NCBI RefSeq assembly: GCF_000336635.1
Contig: NZ_AOLY01000009.1
Location: 343,641-395,074, forward strand
Length of the DNA stretch: 51,434 bases
Direction of reading: 5' to 3'
DNA from: Haloarcula japonica DSM 6131
GTDB lineage: Archaea > Halobacteriota > Halobacteria > Halobacteriales > Haloarculaceae
A program made the position numbers and the translations under genes. Below, one piece after another: positions 8,381 through 16,729 of this stretch. Every line of letters starts with the position of its first letter. Positions within the stretch are counted from its first letter, which is position 1. The notes beneath the pieces were generated by a model. It was not told the DNA's origin, searched no databases, and saw nothing but the letters and a program-made list of their open reading frames with translations.

Positions 8381-9262
8381 ATGGACGAAGCACTCGTTAT
8401 CGCGGCCCACGGCTCCCATCTGAACGCCGAGTCGAGTACGCCCACGTACGACCACGCCGACACGATTCGGGCGACCGGCGCGTTCGGCGAGGTCCGCGAG
8501 TCCTTCTGGAAGGAGGAACCGTCGTTCCGGGAGGCACTGCGGACCGTCGATGCCGACGAGGTGTATCTGGTTCCGCTGTTCATCTCGGAGGGGTACTTCA
8601 CCGAGCAGGTCATTCCCCGAGAGTTCCGTCTGGAGGACTGGGACCCAGAGCTGTGGGAGTCCGACGGGACGAGCGCGACCAACGCCACGCTGACTGCCGA
8701 GGACACCGACCAGACAGTCCACTACTGCGGTCCGGTGGGCACCCACGACTCGATGAGCGATGTCATCGTCCAGCGGGCCGAGTCCGTCACCGGCGATCCC
8801 GACGTCGGTGAGGGGTTCGGCCTCGCCGTCGTCGGCCACGGCACGGAGCGAAACGAGAACTCCGCGAAAGCAATCCAGTACCACGCCGACCGCATCCGCG
8901 AGCGGGGTCGCTTCGACGAAGTGCAGTCACTGTTCATGGACGAGGACCCCGAAGTCGACGACGTGGCGGACTACTTCGAGAGCGACGACATCGTCGTCGT
9001 CCCACTGTTCATCGCCGACGGCTTCCACACGCAGGAGGATATCCCCGAGGACATGGGGCTGACTGACGACTACCGGACTGGTTACGACGTGCCGACCACT
9101 GTCGAGGGCCACGATATCTGGTACGCCGGTGCGGTCGGAACGGAGCCGCTGATGGCCGACGTGGTGCTCGAACGGGCCGCTGACGCAGGTGCCGACGTGA
9201 GCAGCGCAATCGAGCAGGTGCGCGAGGAGACCGGCGGCGCAAAGCCCGCGACTGGCGACTGA
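8381..9262 (+). CDS. cbiX: CbiX-type sirohydrochlorin cobaltochelatase, two-domain
   Basis: Predicted to insert cobalt (or another metal) into sirohydrochlorin in anaerobic cobalamin or sirohaem synthesis. The 293-residue protein has two CbiX/CbiK-fold halves. The first carries AAHGSH at about residues 8-13 and VPLFISEGYFTEQVIP; the second carries VVGHGTERNENS and VPLFIADGFHTQEDIP. Both halves keep the histidine used in metal chelation. The start ATG at 8381 gives the motif at the proper distance. It is followed 100 bases later by a DR2241-type iron-sulfur protein, a pairing known in haloarchaea, which suggests the two act together in tetrapyrrole metallation. Confidence 0.88.
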   Translation: MDEALVIAAHGSHLNAESSTPTYDHADTIRATGAFGEVRESFWKEEPSFREALRTVDADEVYLVPLFISEGYFTEQVIPREFRLEDWDPELWESDGTSATNATLTAEDTDQTVHYCGPVGTHDSMSDVIVQRAESVTGDPDVGEGFGLAVVGHGTERNENSAKAIQYHADRIRERGRFDEVQSLFMDEDPEVDDVADYFESDDIVVVPLFIADGFHTQEDIPEDMGLTDDYRTGYDVPTTVEGHDIWYAGAVGTEPLMADVVLERAADAGADVSSAIEQVREETGGAKPATGD

Positions 9263-9362
9263 TAGGTCGCCAACCACCACTACCCGATCAGAGAACAGAA
9301 GTGGTTCACCGCGGGTTGGCCGGAACCAGCCGACTTTTGCCGACTGAGTCCCGTTTTCCAGT

Positions 9363-10439
9363 ATGGACGGCGAGTACGTGGACGCGCTGGTGGCAACTGC
9401 CCCGGATGGCATCGCCTTCGACGACCTCCACGTGGCCCACAACGGCGACGGGTACACGTTTCAGACGCCGGACGTGGACCACAGTGGTATCGATGAGGAG
9501 ACGCTCCGGACGGTAGCGGCGGAGTCACCGTACGTCCGGAACTGGTATTTCTGGCACGCCACAGCGCCCCAGAAGGCGGACCGATGGGCGTTCCTCCGCT
9601 GGCTCGAAGGCGCTGAGCAGCGAGACGTGGCCGAGCGCTACGATGCACTCGCCGATGGGGTTGCCGCGACCTGGGGCGAACTCCACCTGCGCGTCACGCT
9701 CTCCGATGGGGAGCGGACTTATAGCGTCCGGCACCGCGCCGACGCCGATGTCGGCACGAGTGCGCTCGACGCACACGACGATCCGCTCGACGCGCGCGAG
9801 ATCGCGAAACACGACGACGACGGGGGCTATCGCCCGCTCAAGACTGCGCCGTCGCTCCAGACCGGCTGGACGTTCCCTGAGCTATCGGCGAGTGAGTGCG
9901 TCACGACGGTCGACGCGTTCTACCCGGCGACTATTGCGAACTGGCACCGTGAGCAAGAGGGTGAACTCGACGTGACCCACTGGCGGGACACCGTCGACCG
10001 CCAGACGGGAATCTACGGCGTCGTCAGTACCTGGGACCGCGGTGACGGCTACGAACACGTCAACTGGGTCGCAGAGGCCTGCTGTGACGATTCTCAGTGT
10101 CTCAAGCGCCGGGAGTGGCAGTACGACGAGGAGACGGACCTCGACGTCGACGGCGGGTCGGGTGCGTTCCCCTGCCGCGAGCCCTGTTCGCTGGTCATCG
10201 CCGGCGCACGCCAGTGGACGAAACTCGAAGGGGAGACGAGCCAGACCTACGAGTTCGAGCTCACGCCCAGCGAGAAAGAGCAGATCGAGGATATCATCGA
10301 TGCCGTCGCCGACGGCAAGGCAGACGACATCCGCGAGGCCGACATCTACGAGGGAGCCAACCGATACCGCGCACGGTTCCTGCGAGCGAAACTGTTCGAC
10401 GACGAGGGGCACCTTGGCGGTGTCGAGACCGAAGAGTGA
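9363..10439 (+). CDS. DR2241-family 4Fe-4S protein associated with CbiX
   Basis: The 358-residue protein matches in layout the family of Deinococcus DR2241, which has a stabilising N-terminal region and a C-terminal 4Fe-4S domain. The likely cluster ligands are in Cys240-Cys241, Cys246 (CCDDSQC) and Cys271, Cys275 (CREPC), followed by a LVIAGARQW segment. The region before has conserved aromatic residues (RNWYFWHATAPQKADRW). In DR2241 itself this module is joined to a CbiX domain; here CbiX is the separate gene just upstream. The role is therefore inferred as an electron-transfer or metal-handling partner of the chelatase. Confidence 0.82.
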   Translation: MDGEYVDALVATAPDGIAFDDLHVAHNGDGYTFQTPDVDHSGIDEETLRTVAAESPYVRNWYFWHATAPQKADRWAFLRWLEGAEQRDVAERYDALADGVAATWGELHLRVTLSDGERTYSVRHRADADVGTSALDAHDDPLDAREIAKHDDDGGYRPLKTAPSLQTGWTFPELSASECVTTVDAFYPATIANWHREQEGELDVTHWRDTVDRQTGIYGVVSTWDRGDGYEHVNWVAEACCDDSQCLKRREWQYDEETDLDVDGGSGAFPCREPCSLVIAGARQWTKLEGETSQTYEFELTPSEKEQIEDIIDAVADGKADDIREADIYEGANRYRARFLRAKLFDDEGHLGGVETEE

Positions 10440-10450
10440 GTTGGCCGGTC

Positions 10451-11014
10451 TCAGGATGAGCGAACAGCGACGAACAGGAGCCCCAGCACGATTGTGACAG
10501 CGAGTACGGCGGCGACGGTCAACAGCACACTCTCGGTGAGTACCAGCGTGATGAGGCCCGCGATCAGGACCGTGAAGCCGCCCGCCGCCAGTATCGGCCC
10601 TGCGGACAGGTCTTCGAGGCTGGGTTCCGATTCCGCCGTTGGTTTCGGCTGTGGTTTCGACAGCTCGTCGTCGACGATGACCGGTTCGTTCTCGGTCCCG
10701 CCTTCCGGGATGTAGATATCGATGTACCGGGTCTCGGCACCGTACCCCGTCACGACCTTTAGCTTGCCACGGACCGGCCCGTCACCGTCGATAGTTATCC
10801 TGACCAATCTGTCAGTTTCGGCCCGTACGTGGTGGTTTGTGGCGTCGAGTGACGCGATGGAAGAGAGCGAGTCGTCGAGGTGGAGATGGACATGCAGGGC
10901 CTCGCCGTGATTGACTAATCGCACGTCGAAACTCCCTGTCGCGTCGAACTCGTTTGGAACCTCCAGGCTGTGGATGTCCGTCCGGTTGAGGTGCACGGGC
11001 AGGGAGTCAGGCAC
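10451..11014 (-). CDS. Haloarchaeal membrane-anchored protein (DUF7524-like)
   Basis: The 187-residue protein has an N-terminal beta-sandwich-like domain (about 1-110; FDVRLVNHGEALHVHLHLDD), a Pro/Glu-rich linker (about 111-135) and two C-terminal hydrophobic segments (about 138-158 and 162-184). There is no signal peptide, so the soluble domain may face either side. From memory it resembles DUF7524, of unknown function. The start is a GTG at 11014. It is convergent with the iron-sulfur gene, with only 11 bases between the stops. Confidence 0.75.
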   Translation of the reverse strand: MPDSLPVHLNRTDIHSLEVPNEFDATGSFDVRLVNHGEALHVHLHLDDSLSSIASLDATNHHVRAETDRLVRITIDGDGPVRGKLKVVTGYGAETRYIDIYIPEGGTENEPVIVDDELSKPQPKPTAESEPSLEDLSAGPILAAGGFTVLIAGLITLVLTESVLLTVAAVLAVTIVLGLLFVAVRSS

Positions 11015-11047
11015 GGATGTGACTCCGCGTGGCGAGGAAAAAAAGGT

Positions 11048-11242
11048 TCAGGCCGGTGCTTCGTCGCGCATGTCCGGCGGGAGGAGATTCGGAATGCCGT
11101 CCTCGATGGGGAACGTCTCGCTACACTCGGTACAGGTGAGTTCGCCCGACAGGATTTCGCCGTCATCGCGCTCCGTCACTTCGAGGTTGAGGTCGTGCTT
11201 GTCCAGAGGGCAGCAGATAATTTCCATCAGGTCCTCTTTCAT
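11048..11242 (-). CDS. Trm112-family methyltransferase activator
   Basis: A 64-residue zinc-binding protein. Trm112 is a general partner that stabilises several RNA and protein methyltransferases, and in Haloferax it has been shown to interact with a network of them. It has the family layout: ICCP at residues 9-12 (Cys10, Cys11), then LTCTECSETFPIEDGIPNLLP with Cys37 and Cys40. The ATG at 11242 gives the normal N-terminus (MKEDLMEIICCP). It lies 33 bases upstream of the DUF7524-like gene, probably in the same transcript. Confidence 0.9.
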   Translation of the reverse strand: MKEDLMEIICCPLDKHDLNLEVTERDDGEILSGELTCTECSETFPIEDGIPNLLPPDMRDEAPA

Positions 11243-11352
11243 ATCTTCAGCCAAGACCGGTGGTCGCAAAAGTCTGCCGCTCTCCCAGTGGTATCGTCCC
11301 ATCGCTGGGCGACGGCAAATGAGTGTGTAAACGTCGAACCAGGGAAAATCCG

Positions 11353-12729
11353 TTAGAACGGATGCTCGCGGACGATGGTTTCGCCGCGACCGGGACCGAC
11401 GCCGATAGCGTAGGCCGGCGTGTCGAGTTCGGACTCGATGTATTCGACGTAGGTCTTCGCGTTCTCCGGCAGCGCGTCGTACCCCTCCTCGGCGGCATCC
11501 GCCCAGTCGATCTCGGGCCAGCCGTCGAAGGACTTGAGATTGGCCTCACAGCGCTTCCACTGCTCGGTGGTCGCGGGCATCGACGCCAGTTCCTCGCCGT
11601 CGAGCGTGTACGTGTGGCCGACCTTCACTTCGTCGAGGCCGGCGAGGACGTCGAGGTGGTTGATGGCGATGCCGGTAAAGCCGGACACGCGCGTGGAGTG
11701 GCGCAACATCGGCAGGTCGAGCCAGCCGACACGCCGTGGCCGGCCGGTAACGGTGCCGTACTCGCCGCCTTCTTCCCGGATGTAGTTCGCCAGCTCCTCG
11801 TTCTCGCCTTCACCCTGCTCGTCGTAGCCGGGCGTATCGCCGACGACGCCGCCGAGTTCGGTCGGCAGCGGCCCGCTCCCGACGCGGGTGAGGTACGCCT
11901 TCACGATCCCGATGACTTCGCCGTCGCCGACGACGCCGGGGCTGAGTCCGGTTCCGGTCGCCGCGCCGCCGGCCGTCGGGTTCGAGGAGGTGACGTAGGG
12001 GTAGTTCCCGTGGTCGATGTCGATGATGGTCCCCTGTGCACCCTCGAGCATGACGTTCTGGCCCTCGTCGATAGTCGCGCTGAGGAAGGCCCCGGCGTTG
12101 ACCGTCATGTCCCCGGCCTCGAAGCGGCGGCCGAACTCGCGGAACTCCTCGAAGATGGCGTCCACGTCGAAGGCGTCCGGGTCGTCAAGATCGGCGACGT
12201 CGAGGTCGTACACGTCCTCGACGACGGCCCGCTTCTGCGGAACGACGTATTCGAGGCGCTCCTGGAGCACGTCCGGGTCGAGCAGGTCGCCGACACGGAC
12301 GCCGCGCCGACCGGCCTTGTCTTCGTAGGTCGGACCGATACCTCGGCCCGTCGTCCCGACTTCGTCATCCGTTTCGCTTTTTACTTCCTCCTCGATACCG
12401 TCGAGCACCCGGTGGAACGGGAGAATGACGTGTGCTCGTTCGGCGATGCGGACGTCCGGGTCGAGGCCGCGTTCCTGGAGGGTGTCTATCTCGTCGAACA
12501 GCGTTCGCGGATTGACGACGCACCCGTTGCCGAGTACGCCGACCTTGCCGCGGATGGCTCCGCTCGGAACCAGCGAGAGCTTGTACTCCTCGCCCTCGTG
12601 GACGACGGTGTGGCCGGCGTTGTCGCCGCCCTGATAGCGTGCGACGACGTCTACGTCGTCGCCGTACAGGTCGACGATGCCGCCCTTCCCTTCGTCGCCG
12701 AGCTGTGAGCCGACGATGGTTACGGTCAT
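11353..12729 (-). CDS. purA: Adenylosuccinate synthetase
   Basis: Catalyses the GTP-dependent joining of IMP and aspartate, the first committed step to AMP. The 458-residue protein has the GDEGKG phosphate loop near residues 10-16, the DNAGHTVV motif, the TTGRGIGPTYEDKAGRRGVRV segment, GAQGTIIDIDHGNYPYVTSSN, and the GRPRRVGWLD motif. Length matches archaeal PurA. Start ATG at 12729 (MTVTIVGSQLGDEGKGG); an ORF extension of three codons exists. It is divergent from the winged-helix gene at 12908. Confidence 0.97.
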   Translation of the reverse strand: MTVTIVGSQLGDEGKGGIVDLYGDDVDVVARYQGGDNAGHTVVHEGEEYKLSLVPSGAIRGKVGVLGNGCVVNPRTLFDEIDTLQERGLDPDVRIAERAHVILPFHRVLDGIEEEVKSETDDEVGTTGRGIGPTYEDKAGRRGVRVGDLLDPDVLQERLEYVVPQKRAVVEDVYDLDVADLDDPDAFDVDAIFEEFREFGRRFEAGDMTVNAGAFLSATIDEGQNVMLEGAQGTIIDIDHGNYPYVTSSNPTAGGAATGTGLSPGVVGDGEVIGIVKAYLTRVGSGPLPTELGGVVGDTPGYDEQGEGENEELANYIREEGGEYGTVTGRPRRVGWLDLPMLRHSTRVSGFTGIAINHLDVLAGLDEVKVGHTYTLDGEELASMPATTEQWKRCEANLKSFDGWPEIDWADAAEEGYDALPENAKTYVEYIESELDTPAYAIGVGPGRGETIVREHPF

Positions 12730-12874
12730 CGCACGCACCTTCCATCCACCGTGATAAACAGATTACGGTCCGGAACTCACGCTCGTGAGCAGTACCCATG
12801 TGAACCGTTACGACGGTTTTAAGACACCCCTGTTCGAACGTATCAACGTTGTAGCGATTGGCCGAGGGAGAACC

Positions 12875-12882
12875 TTTAAATA
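12875..12882 (+). promoter_or_regulatory. TATA box of the 12908 gene
   Basis: TTTAAATA lies 26 bases before the ATG at 12908 and is followed by an AT-rich stretch. The spacing predicts a leaderless or nearly leaderless transcript, which is common in haloarchaea. Confidence 0.7.
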
Positions 12883-12907
12883 CCGCAAACACAAGTTAAC
12901 AATTGCC

Positions 12908-13213
12908 ATGATAGACAGGCTTGAAAAGGAAGTTGACATGCTGGAGCGCCACTTGCAGGTGCTTCGCATGGTTATCGAGAACGAGCCTATCGGTATCGTG
13001 AAGATGTCCAACGAAACCGGCTACCCGCACCACAAGGTGCGGTACTCCCTGCGCGTTCTCGAAGAGGAGAACCTCATCGAGCCCTCCAGCCAGGGTGCGA
13101 TCACGACCGAACAGACCGGTGAGTTCGTCGACGACCTCGACGAGAAGGTCGACGAAATCATCGACAAGCTCGAAGGTATGAAGATCGAAGACGCGGCCGA
13201 AATCGAAGGCTAA
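12908..13213 (+). CDS. Small winged-helix transcriptional regulator-like protein
   Basis: The 101-residue protein starts with a coiled helix (MIDRLEKEVDMLERHLQVL), then has a winged-helix domain (MSNETGYPHHKVRYSLRVLEEENLIEPS) and ends in an acidic helical tail. It is probably a DNA-binding regulator that dimerises through the terminal helices; no target is known. The ATG at 12908 is preferred over an upstream in-frame start because of the TATA box at 12875. It is divergent from purA and convergent with the large gene at 13223, with 9 bases between stops. Confidence 0.8.
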   Translation: MIDRLEKEVDMLERHLQVLRMVIENEPIGIVKMSNETGYPHHKVRYSLRVLEEENLIEPSSQGAITTEQTGEFVDDLDEKVDEIIDKLEGMKIEDAAEIEG

Positions 13214-13222
13214 ACTTCTTTC

Positions 13223-15760
13223 TCAGAGTTCCGGGACCGCCAGGTGGAACTCCTGGTTTCTCGCTTCTAGCAGACAGAGGTGAAAGCCCTCCTTGCGCGA
13301 GAGGTTCACGAAGCTCTTCCGCTTATCGCGGTTGAACAGCCCGCTAGAGGTGGCTTCTTCGGCCGTTTCGAGCGCGCCCGGCTCGAAGAAACTACTCGTG
13401 ACGAGAAACGCCGACGCAAGCGACCCGGAGGCGTTGCCGACCCGTTCGGCGTTCCGGATGAGGTCAGACATCTGGCCCTCAGAGGCCGGTTCGCGCGAGT
13501 CGTTGATGTTTGCGACGACCAGCGGGTTCCCCATCCGGTCGCGGACGACGACATCGAACCGTTCCTGTGAGCGGTTCTCCTGGCCGTCCTCCGTGTAGGT
13601 CACCGTGACGTTGCCGTTCAGTTCGGCACGGTCGATAGCTGGAAGGCCCTCGTAGAGGTCCTTCATCGCCCCCGCATGGCCAGTGTCTCGAATTTCGTAG
13701 AGGAGGTTCCGGATGAGCCAGTTGACGAAGCGGTACTGGATGCTGTCTTCGAGGAACTCCTCGAAGGGTGTCCCGTTGACCGTGGCCCCCTCGGCCTCGA
13801 ACTGCGTGTGGTACTCCAGTCTGAGGTTCGCCTCGACTTCCTCGCGGCTCGCTTCCCCGTCCTTGGCTTCCTCCAGCGTCGCCTTACCCTTCGAGTCGTA
13901 CCTGACGAAGAGGTTCGTCCCGTTTATCGCCTCGCCGACGCTGAGCCGGGAACCACCTGCGGTGGTGTCGTTCTGCTCGTCGAGTTGCTCCTCCAGCCGG
14001 TCGATCTCGGCCCGTGCGTCGGCTAGCTCCGACTCCAGACGGTCGCGCTCGTCCCGGAGTTCCTGGTTCGTGGCCTCTAGGTCTGTGAGTTCAGATTCGA
14101 GTTCCGACACAGTCTCGGCTCGCTGTTCGAGTTCGGATTCGAGGTCTGCCACGCGCTCCGGGTCGCGCGGTGTCGGCTCTTCGTCGGCAGGCGACTGTCC
14201 CTGGTCCCCTGTCGACGGCGTTGACTGCGGCGCATCGGCCGGCTGTGGGTCGTTCGCAGTTGTACCACGGCTTTCCTGAGCCGGTGCTGGTCCCTGTACG
14301 CTGGATTCGGTCGACGGCGTCGAGTCGTTCTGGGCCGGCTGGTCGCGTCGCGGTGTCGATGTCTGTTGTCCACCTGTTGGCGGCGTCTGCGTGGGAGACA
14401 CGCTGGTGGCTGTGCTTTCCTGTGCACCGCCGGACTTGTTCGGGTCCAGCGACGGGACCGAGCGTGTTTCGAGGTCTGCACTTGACCCACCGGACCCGGC
14501 GTCCGGTGTCGGCGTTGCCGCATCAGTCTCGGGCTGTGCCTGGGACGGCCGTGACTCGGTGCTCTGGGTCGGTTTCGAGTCTGTCGGTTCGGCGTGACGG
14601 TCTGTCGAAGCCGCCTGATCGCTCTGTGCCGGGGTACTTCGAGCGCTGGCGTGCTGGGCTCCCTGCGTTTGTGACGGCTCAGTCGCCGGGCGTTTCGGTT
14701 CGGTCTCCCCGGCAGTCTCACGCACGCTGGCCTCCCGTTCAGTTGCGTCGTGGTCGGGTTCCGTCTGCGTCGCAGTGTCGGTGTCTGTCGTCGCCCGGTC
14801 TGTCGCTTTGCTGTCTGGCCGGCTGTCCGCATTCGGCTTCTCGTCCACGTCCGGTTGCTCATCCGATTCGGATCGACGGCGGGACCGGCCCGGATTCGCG
14901 CCGGCGGCTTTCGACCCCGGTGGGCCGCTGCTTGCAGGGCCGCGGTCCGGTGTCGACTCTGCTGTGGCCTGTGTCTGTCCAGCATCGTCGGTTCCATCGG
15001 TTTCGGTATCTCCGGCAGAGTCCGGGGACGGTTCCGCTGGCTCGGTGCTGACGTCGTCGCGTTGCGTTGCCTCGCCCGGTTCGGCCCCACCTGCCGGCGC
15101 GGCGTCCGCCGCCCCAGTGTCGGCCGGTTCGTCGGCGATGGCCGTCTCGTCACCAGCATCGAGTGGATCGACGCCGGCGGCCGCCGGGTCCGCTGACTGC
15201 TCGTCCGTATCGTCTTCCGGCGGTTCCGGGATCTCGATTGGCTCGATGTCGACCGGCATGACCTCGTAGATACCGACCTCGTCGTTGGCCGTCTCGAACG
15301 CCTCGTCGTCGGTGATGAGGTTGTCGGAGTTCCCGACCCACGCGACGCTCATCGAGCGGCCCTGGTGGTAGACGGTGTAGTAGTCGCCCGAGAGGACGTT
15401 CTCTGAAAGTTCGATAAAGCCCGTAAAGTTGCCGCTCGACAGGGTCTGGTCGACTTCTGCAAGCGCCGTGTCTTCGGTGTAGTACTGTGCTTTCACTTCG
15501 TCGGCTCGCTCCTGCATCACTGCAAGCAGGGGCAAGGCCTCGTGGGGCGACCGCTTGGCTGTTCCCGATGCGTCCTCAAAGTCCTCGATTGTGCCGTCGA
15601 GGACACCGACGACGGTCCCGTTCAACATGAACAGGCGCGTCGGACCCGTGATGACCGCGCCGGAGAACTCCTGCCCGGCAAGGTCTTGCAGGCCCGCGAA
15701 CCCGCCGTCGAACGGAACCGACTCCCAGCCGTCGACCCGTTCGACCGTGCGTGTACTCAT
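13223..15760 (-). CDS. Large haloarchaeal protein with N- and C-terminal domains joined by a long disordered linker
   Basis: An 845-residue protein in three parts. Residues 1 to about 165 form a folded domain (VITGPTRLFMLNGTVVGVLDG, YTVYHQGRSMSVAWVGNSDN). From about 170 to 560 the chain is an extreme low-complexity linker of Asp, Glu, Thr, Ser, Pro, Gln and Ala. It is followed by a coiled coil (about 565-635; heptads such as ELEQRAETVSELESELTDLE). The last 210 residues are a folded domain with FVRYDSKGKATLEEAKDG and FDVVVRDRMGNPLVVANIND, which has a restriction-endonuclease-like feel but no clear catalytic motif. It may correspond to DUF7527. No membrane segment is present, and the function is unknown. 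Start ATG at 15760. Confidence 0.8.
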   Translation of the reverse strand: MSTRTVERVDGWESVPFDGGFAGLQDLAGQEFSGAVITGPTRLFMLNGTVVGVLDGTIEDFEDASGTAKRSPHEALPLLAVMQERADEVKAQYYTEDTALAEVDQTLSSGNFTGFIELSENVLSGDYYTVYHQGRSMSVAWVGNSDNLITDDEAFETANDEVGIYEVMPVDIEPIEIPEPPEDDTDEQSADPAAAGVDPLDAGDETAIADEPADTGAADAAPAGGAEPGEATQRDDVSTEPAEPSPDSAGDTETDGTDDAGQTQATAESTPDRGPASSGPPGSKAAGANPGRSRRRSESDEQPDVDEKPNADSRPDSKATDRATTDTDTATQTEPDHDATEREASVRETAGETEPKRPATEPSQTQGAQHASARSTPAQSDQAASTDRHAEPTDSKPTQSTESRPSQAQPETDAATPTPDAGSGGSSADLETRSVPSLDPNKSGGAQESTATSVSPTQTPPTGGQQTSTPRRDQPAQNDSTPSTESSVQGPAPAQESRGTTANDPQPADAPQSTPSTGDQGQSPADEEPTPRDPERVADLESELEQRAETVSELESELTDLEATNQELRDERDRLESELADARAEIDRLEEQLDEQNDTTAGGSRLSVGEAINGTNLFVRYDSKGKATLEEAKDGEASREEVEANLRLEYHTQFEAEGATVNGTPFEEFLEDSIQYRFVNWLIRNLLYEIRDTGHAGAMKDLYEGLPAIDRAELNGNVTVTYTEDGQENRSQERFDVVVRDRMGNPLVVANINDSREPASEGQMSDLIRNAERVGNASGSLASAFLVTSSFFEPGALETAEEATSSGLFNRDKRKSFVNLSRKEGFHLCLLEARNQEFHLAVPEL

Positions 15761-15849
15761 TACTCCCACCAAGCCGGATGGCAGACAAATAGTTTGTGCC
15801 CACGGGCGCGGTCCGATGGACATATGACGATTCGACTGCAAGTGCCCGT

Positions 15850-16245
15850 ATGGCAGAGGAGCCGGGACTAAGCGACCAGTATCCGACTGCGAGTCCGTGG
15901 CCGCTGTTCGTCGCACTGGGATTAGCACTGTCAGAGATCGGCGTGTTCGTCGGGCTCTTTCCGGTAGCCGTCTTCGGACTGATACTCTTCGGCGGCAGTA
16001 TCGCCGGTATCCTCACGGAATCCGGATACGTGGAACGGCCGTGGCCGACCCTGCTGGGCGTGGGAGTGGTGCTTATCGTCATCGCCGCCGCGTTTGCGCT
16101 CTGGCAGGTCCCGGTCACCGATATCGCCCTCTCGAACGTCGGGACCGGGCCACTCTTCACTCGGCTAGTGGCCGTCGCCGCGGCGGGTGCCGTGATGATC
16201 GCAATGGGCGGCGTCGCCTCAGTTATGGAACAGACCGCGGCCTGA
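15850..16245 (+). CDS. Four-helix membrane protein at head of the cytochrome oxidase block
   Basis: A 131-residue protein with four hydrophobic segments (about residues 17-36, 38-55, 69-88 and 105-126) and short polar loops. From memory it resembles haloarchaeal DUF7541, found beside haem-copper oxidase genes. It probably takes part in assembly or stability of the oxidase, but this rests on context alone. Start ATG at 15850; the next gene begins 63 bases after its stop. Confidence 0.75.
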   Translation: MAEEPGLSDQYPTASPWPLFVALGLALSEIGVFVGLFPVAVFGLILFGGSIAGILTESGYVERPWPTLLGVGVVLIVIAAAFALWQVPVTDIALSNVGTGPLFTRLVAVAAAGAVMIAMGGVASVMEQTAA

Positions 16246-16308
16246 GACGGGTACTAGCCCGACTCGGAAACCAACACTCTATTTACTGGCCTGTTCTAAC
16301 GGACAGCC

Positions 16309-16560
16309 ATGGCACTGTTCGGGTTCGAAAAAGACACCCTGCTTGACCTCACTGTGAACGTCATCCCGCTCGGGATCCTCTTCTTCTTCATCGTCGCGTT
16401 CGCTGCGTTCCCGGCGTTTGGAACCGATCCCGTCTTCTCGGGGCTGCAGTTCGCACTGATTATCTCGATGTTCCTGCTACTCGCTGTCCTGACCTACTAC
16501 GCGGGGAAGGCCGTCGAGAACGCCGAGAAAGAAAGCGGCGAACTGGGTCACGAAGACTGA
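16309..16560 (+). CDS. Small two-helix membrane protein (DUF6684-like) before coxA
   Basis: The 83-residue protein has two hydrophobic helices (about 14-35 and 42-64) and an acidic C-terminal tail. It resembles DUF6684, a haloarchaeal family seen next to cytochrome oxidase genes. ATG at 16309. It is in the same direction as coxA, 169 bases upstream of it, so coxA may have its own promoter. Confidence 0.78.
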   Translation: MALFGFEKDTLLDLTVNVIPLGILFFFIVAFAAFPAFGTDPVFSGLQFALIISMFLLLAVLTYYAGKAVENAEKESGELGHED

Positions 16561-16729
16561 ACTGACAGTTTCGGACAGACCGCTTCGAAAACTGACCGTC
16601 CTTGCCACCGGGAGACAGTGTGAGGGAGGCGCTTATTTCTGCGGTTGTAACGCGGTATGGGAGCCGTATTTTATCGTCGTTGCTGCAGGAATCGACCCTT
16701 TGATAATGTCCCAGTCCTGAAGGACGACT

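Noticed and set aside
14077..15159. Long frames on both strands across the low-complexity part of the 13223 gene
   Set aside because: They are rich in Arg, Pro and Ser and arise because a GC-rich repetitive coding stretch has few stops in other frames.
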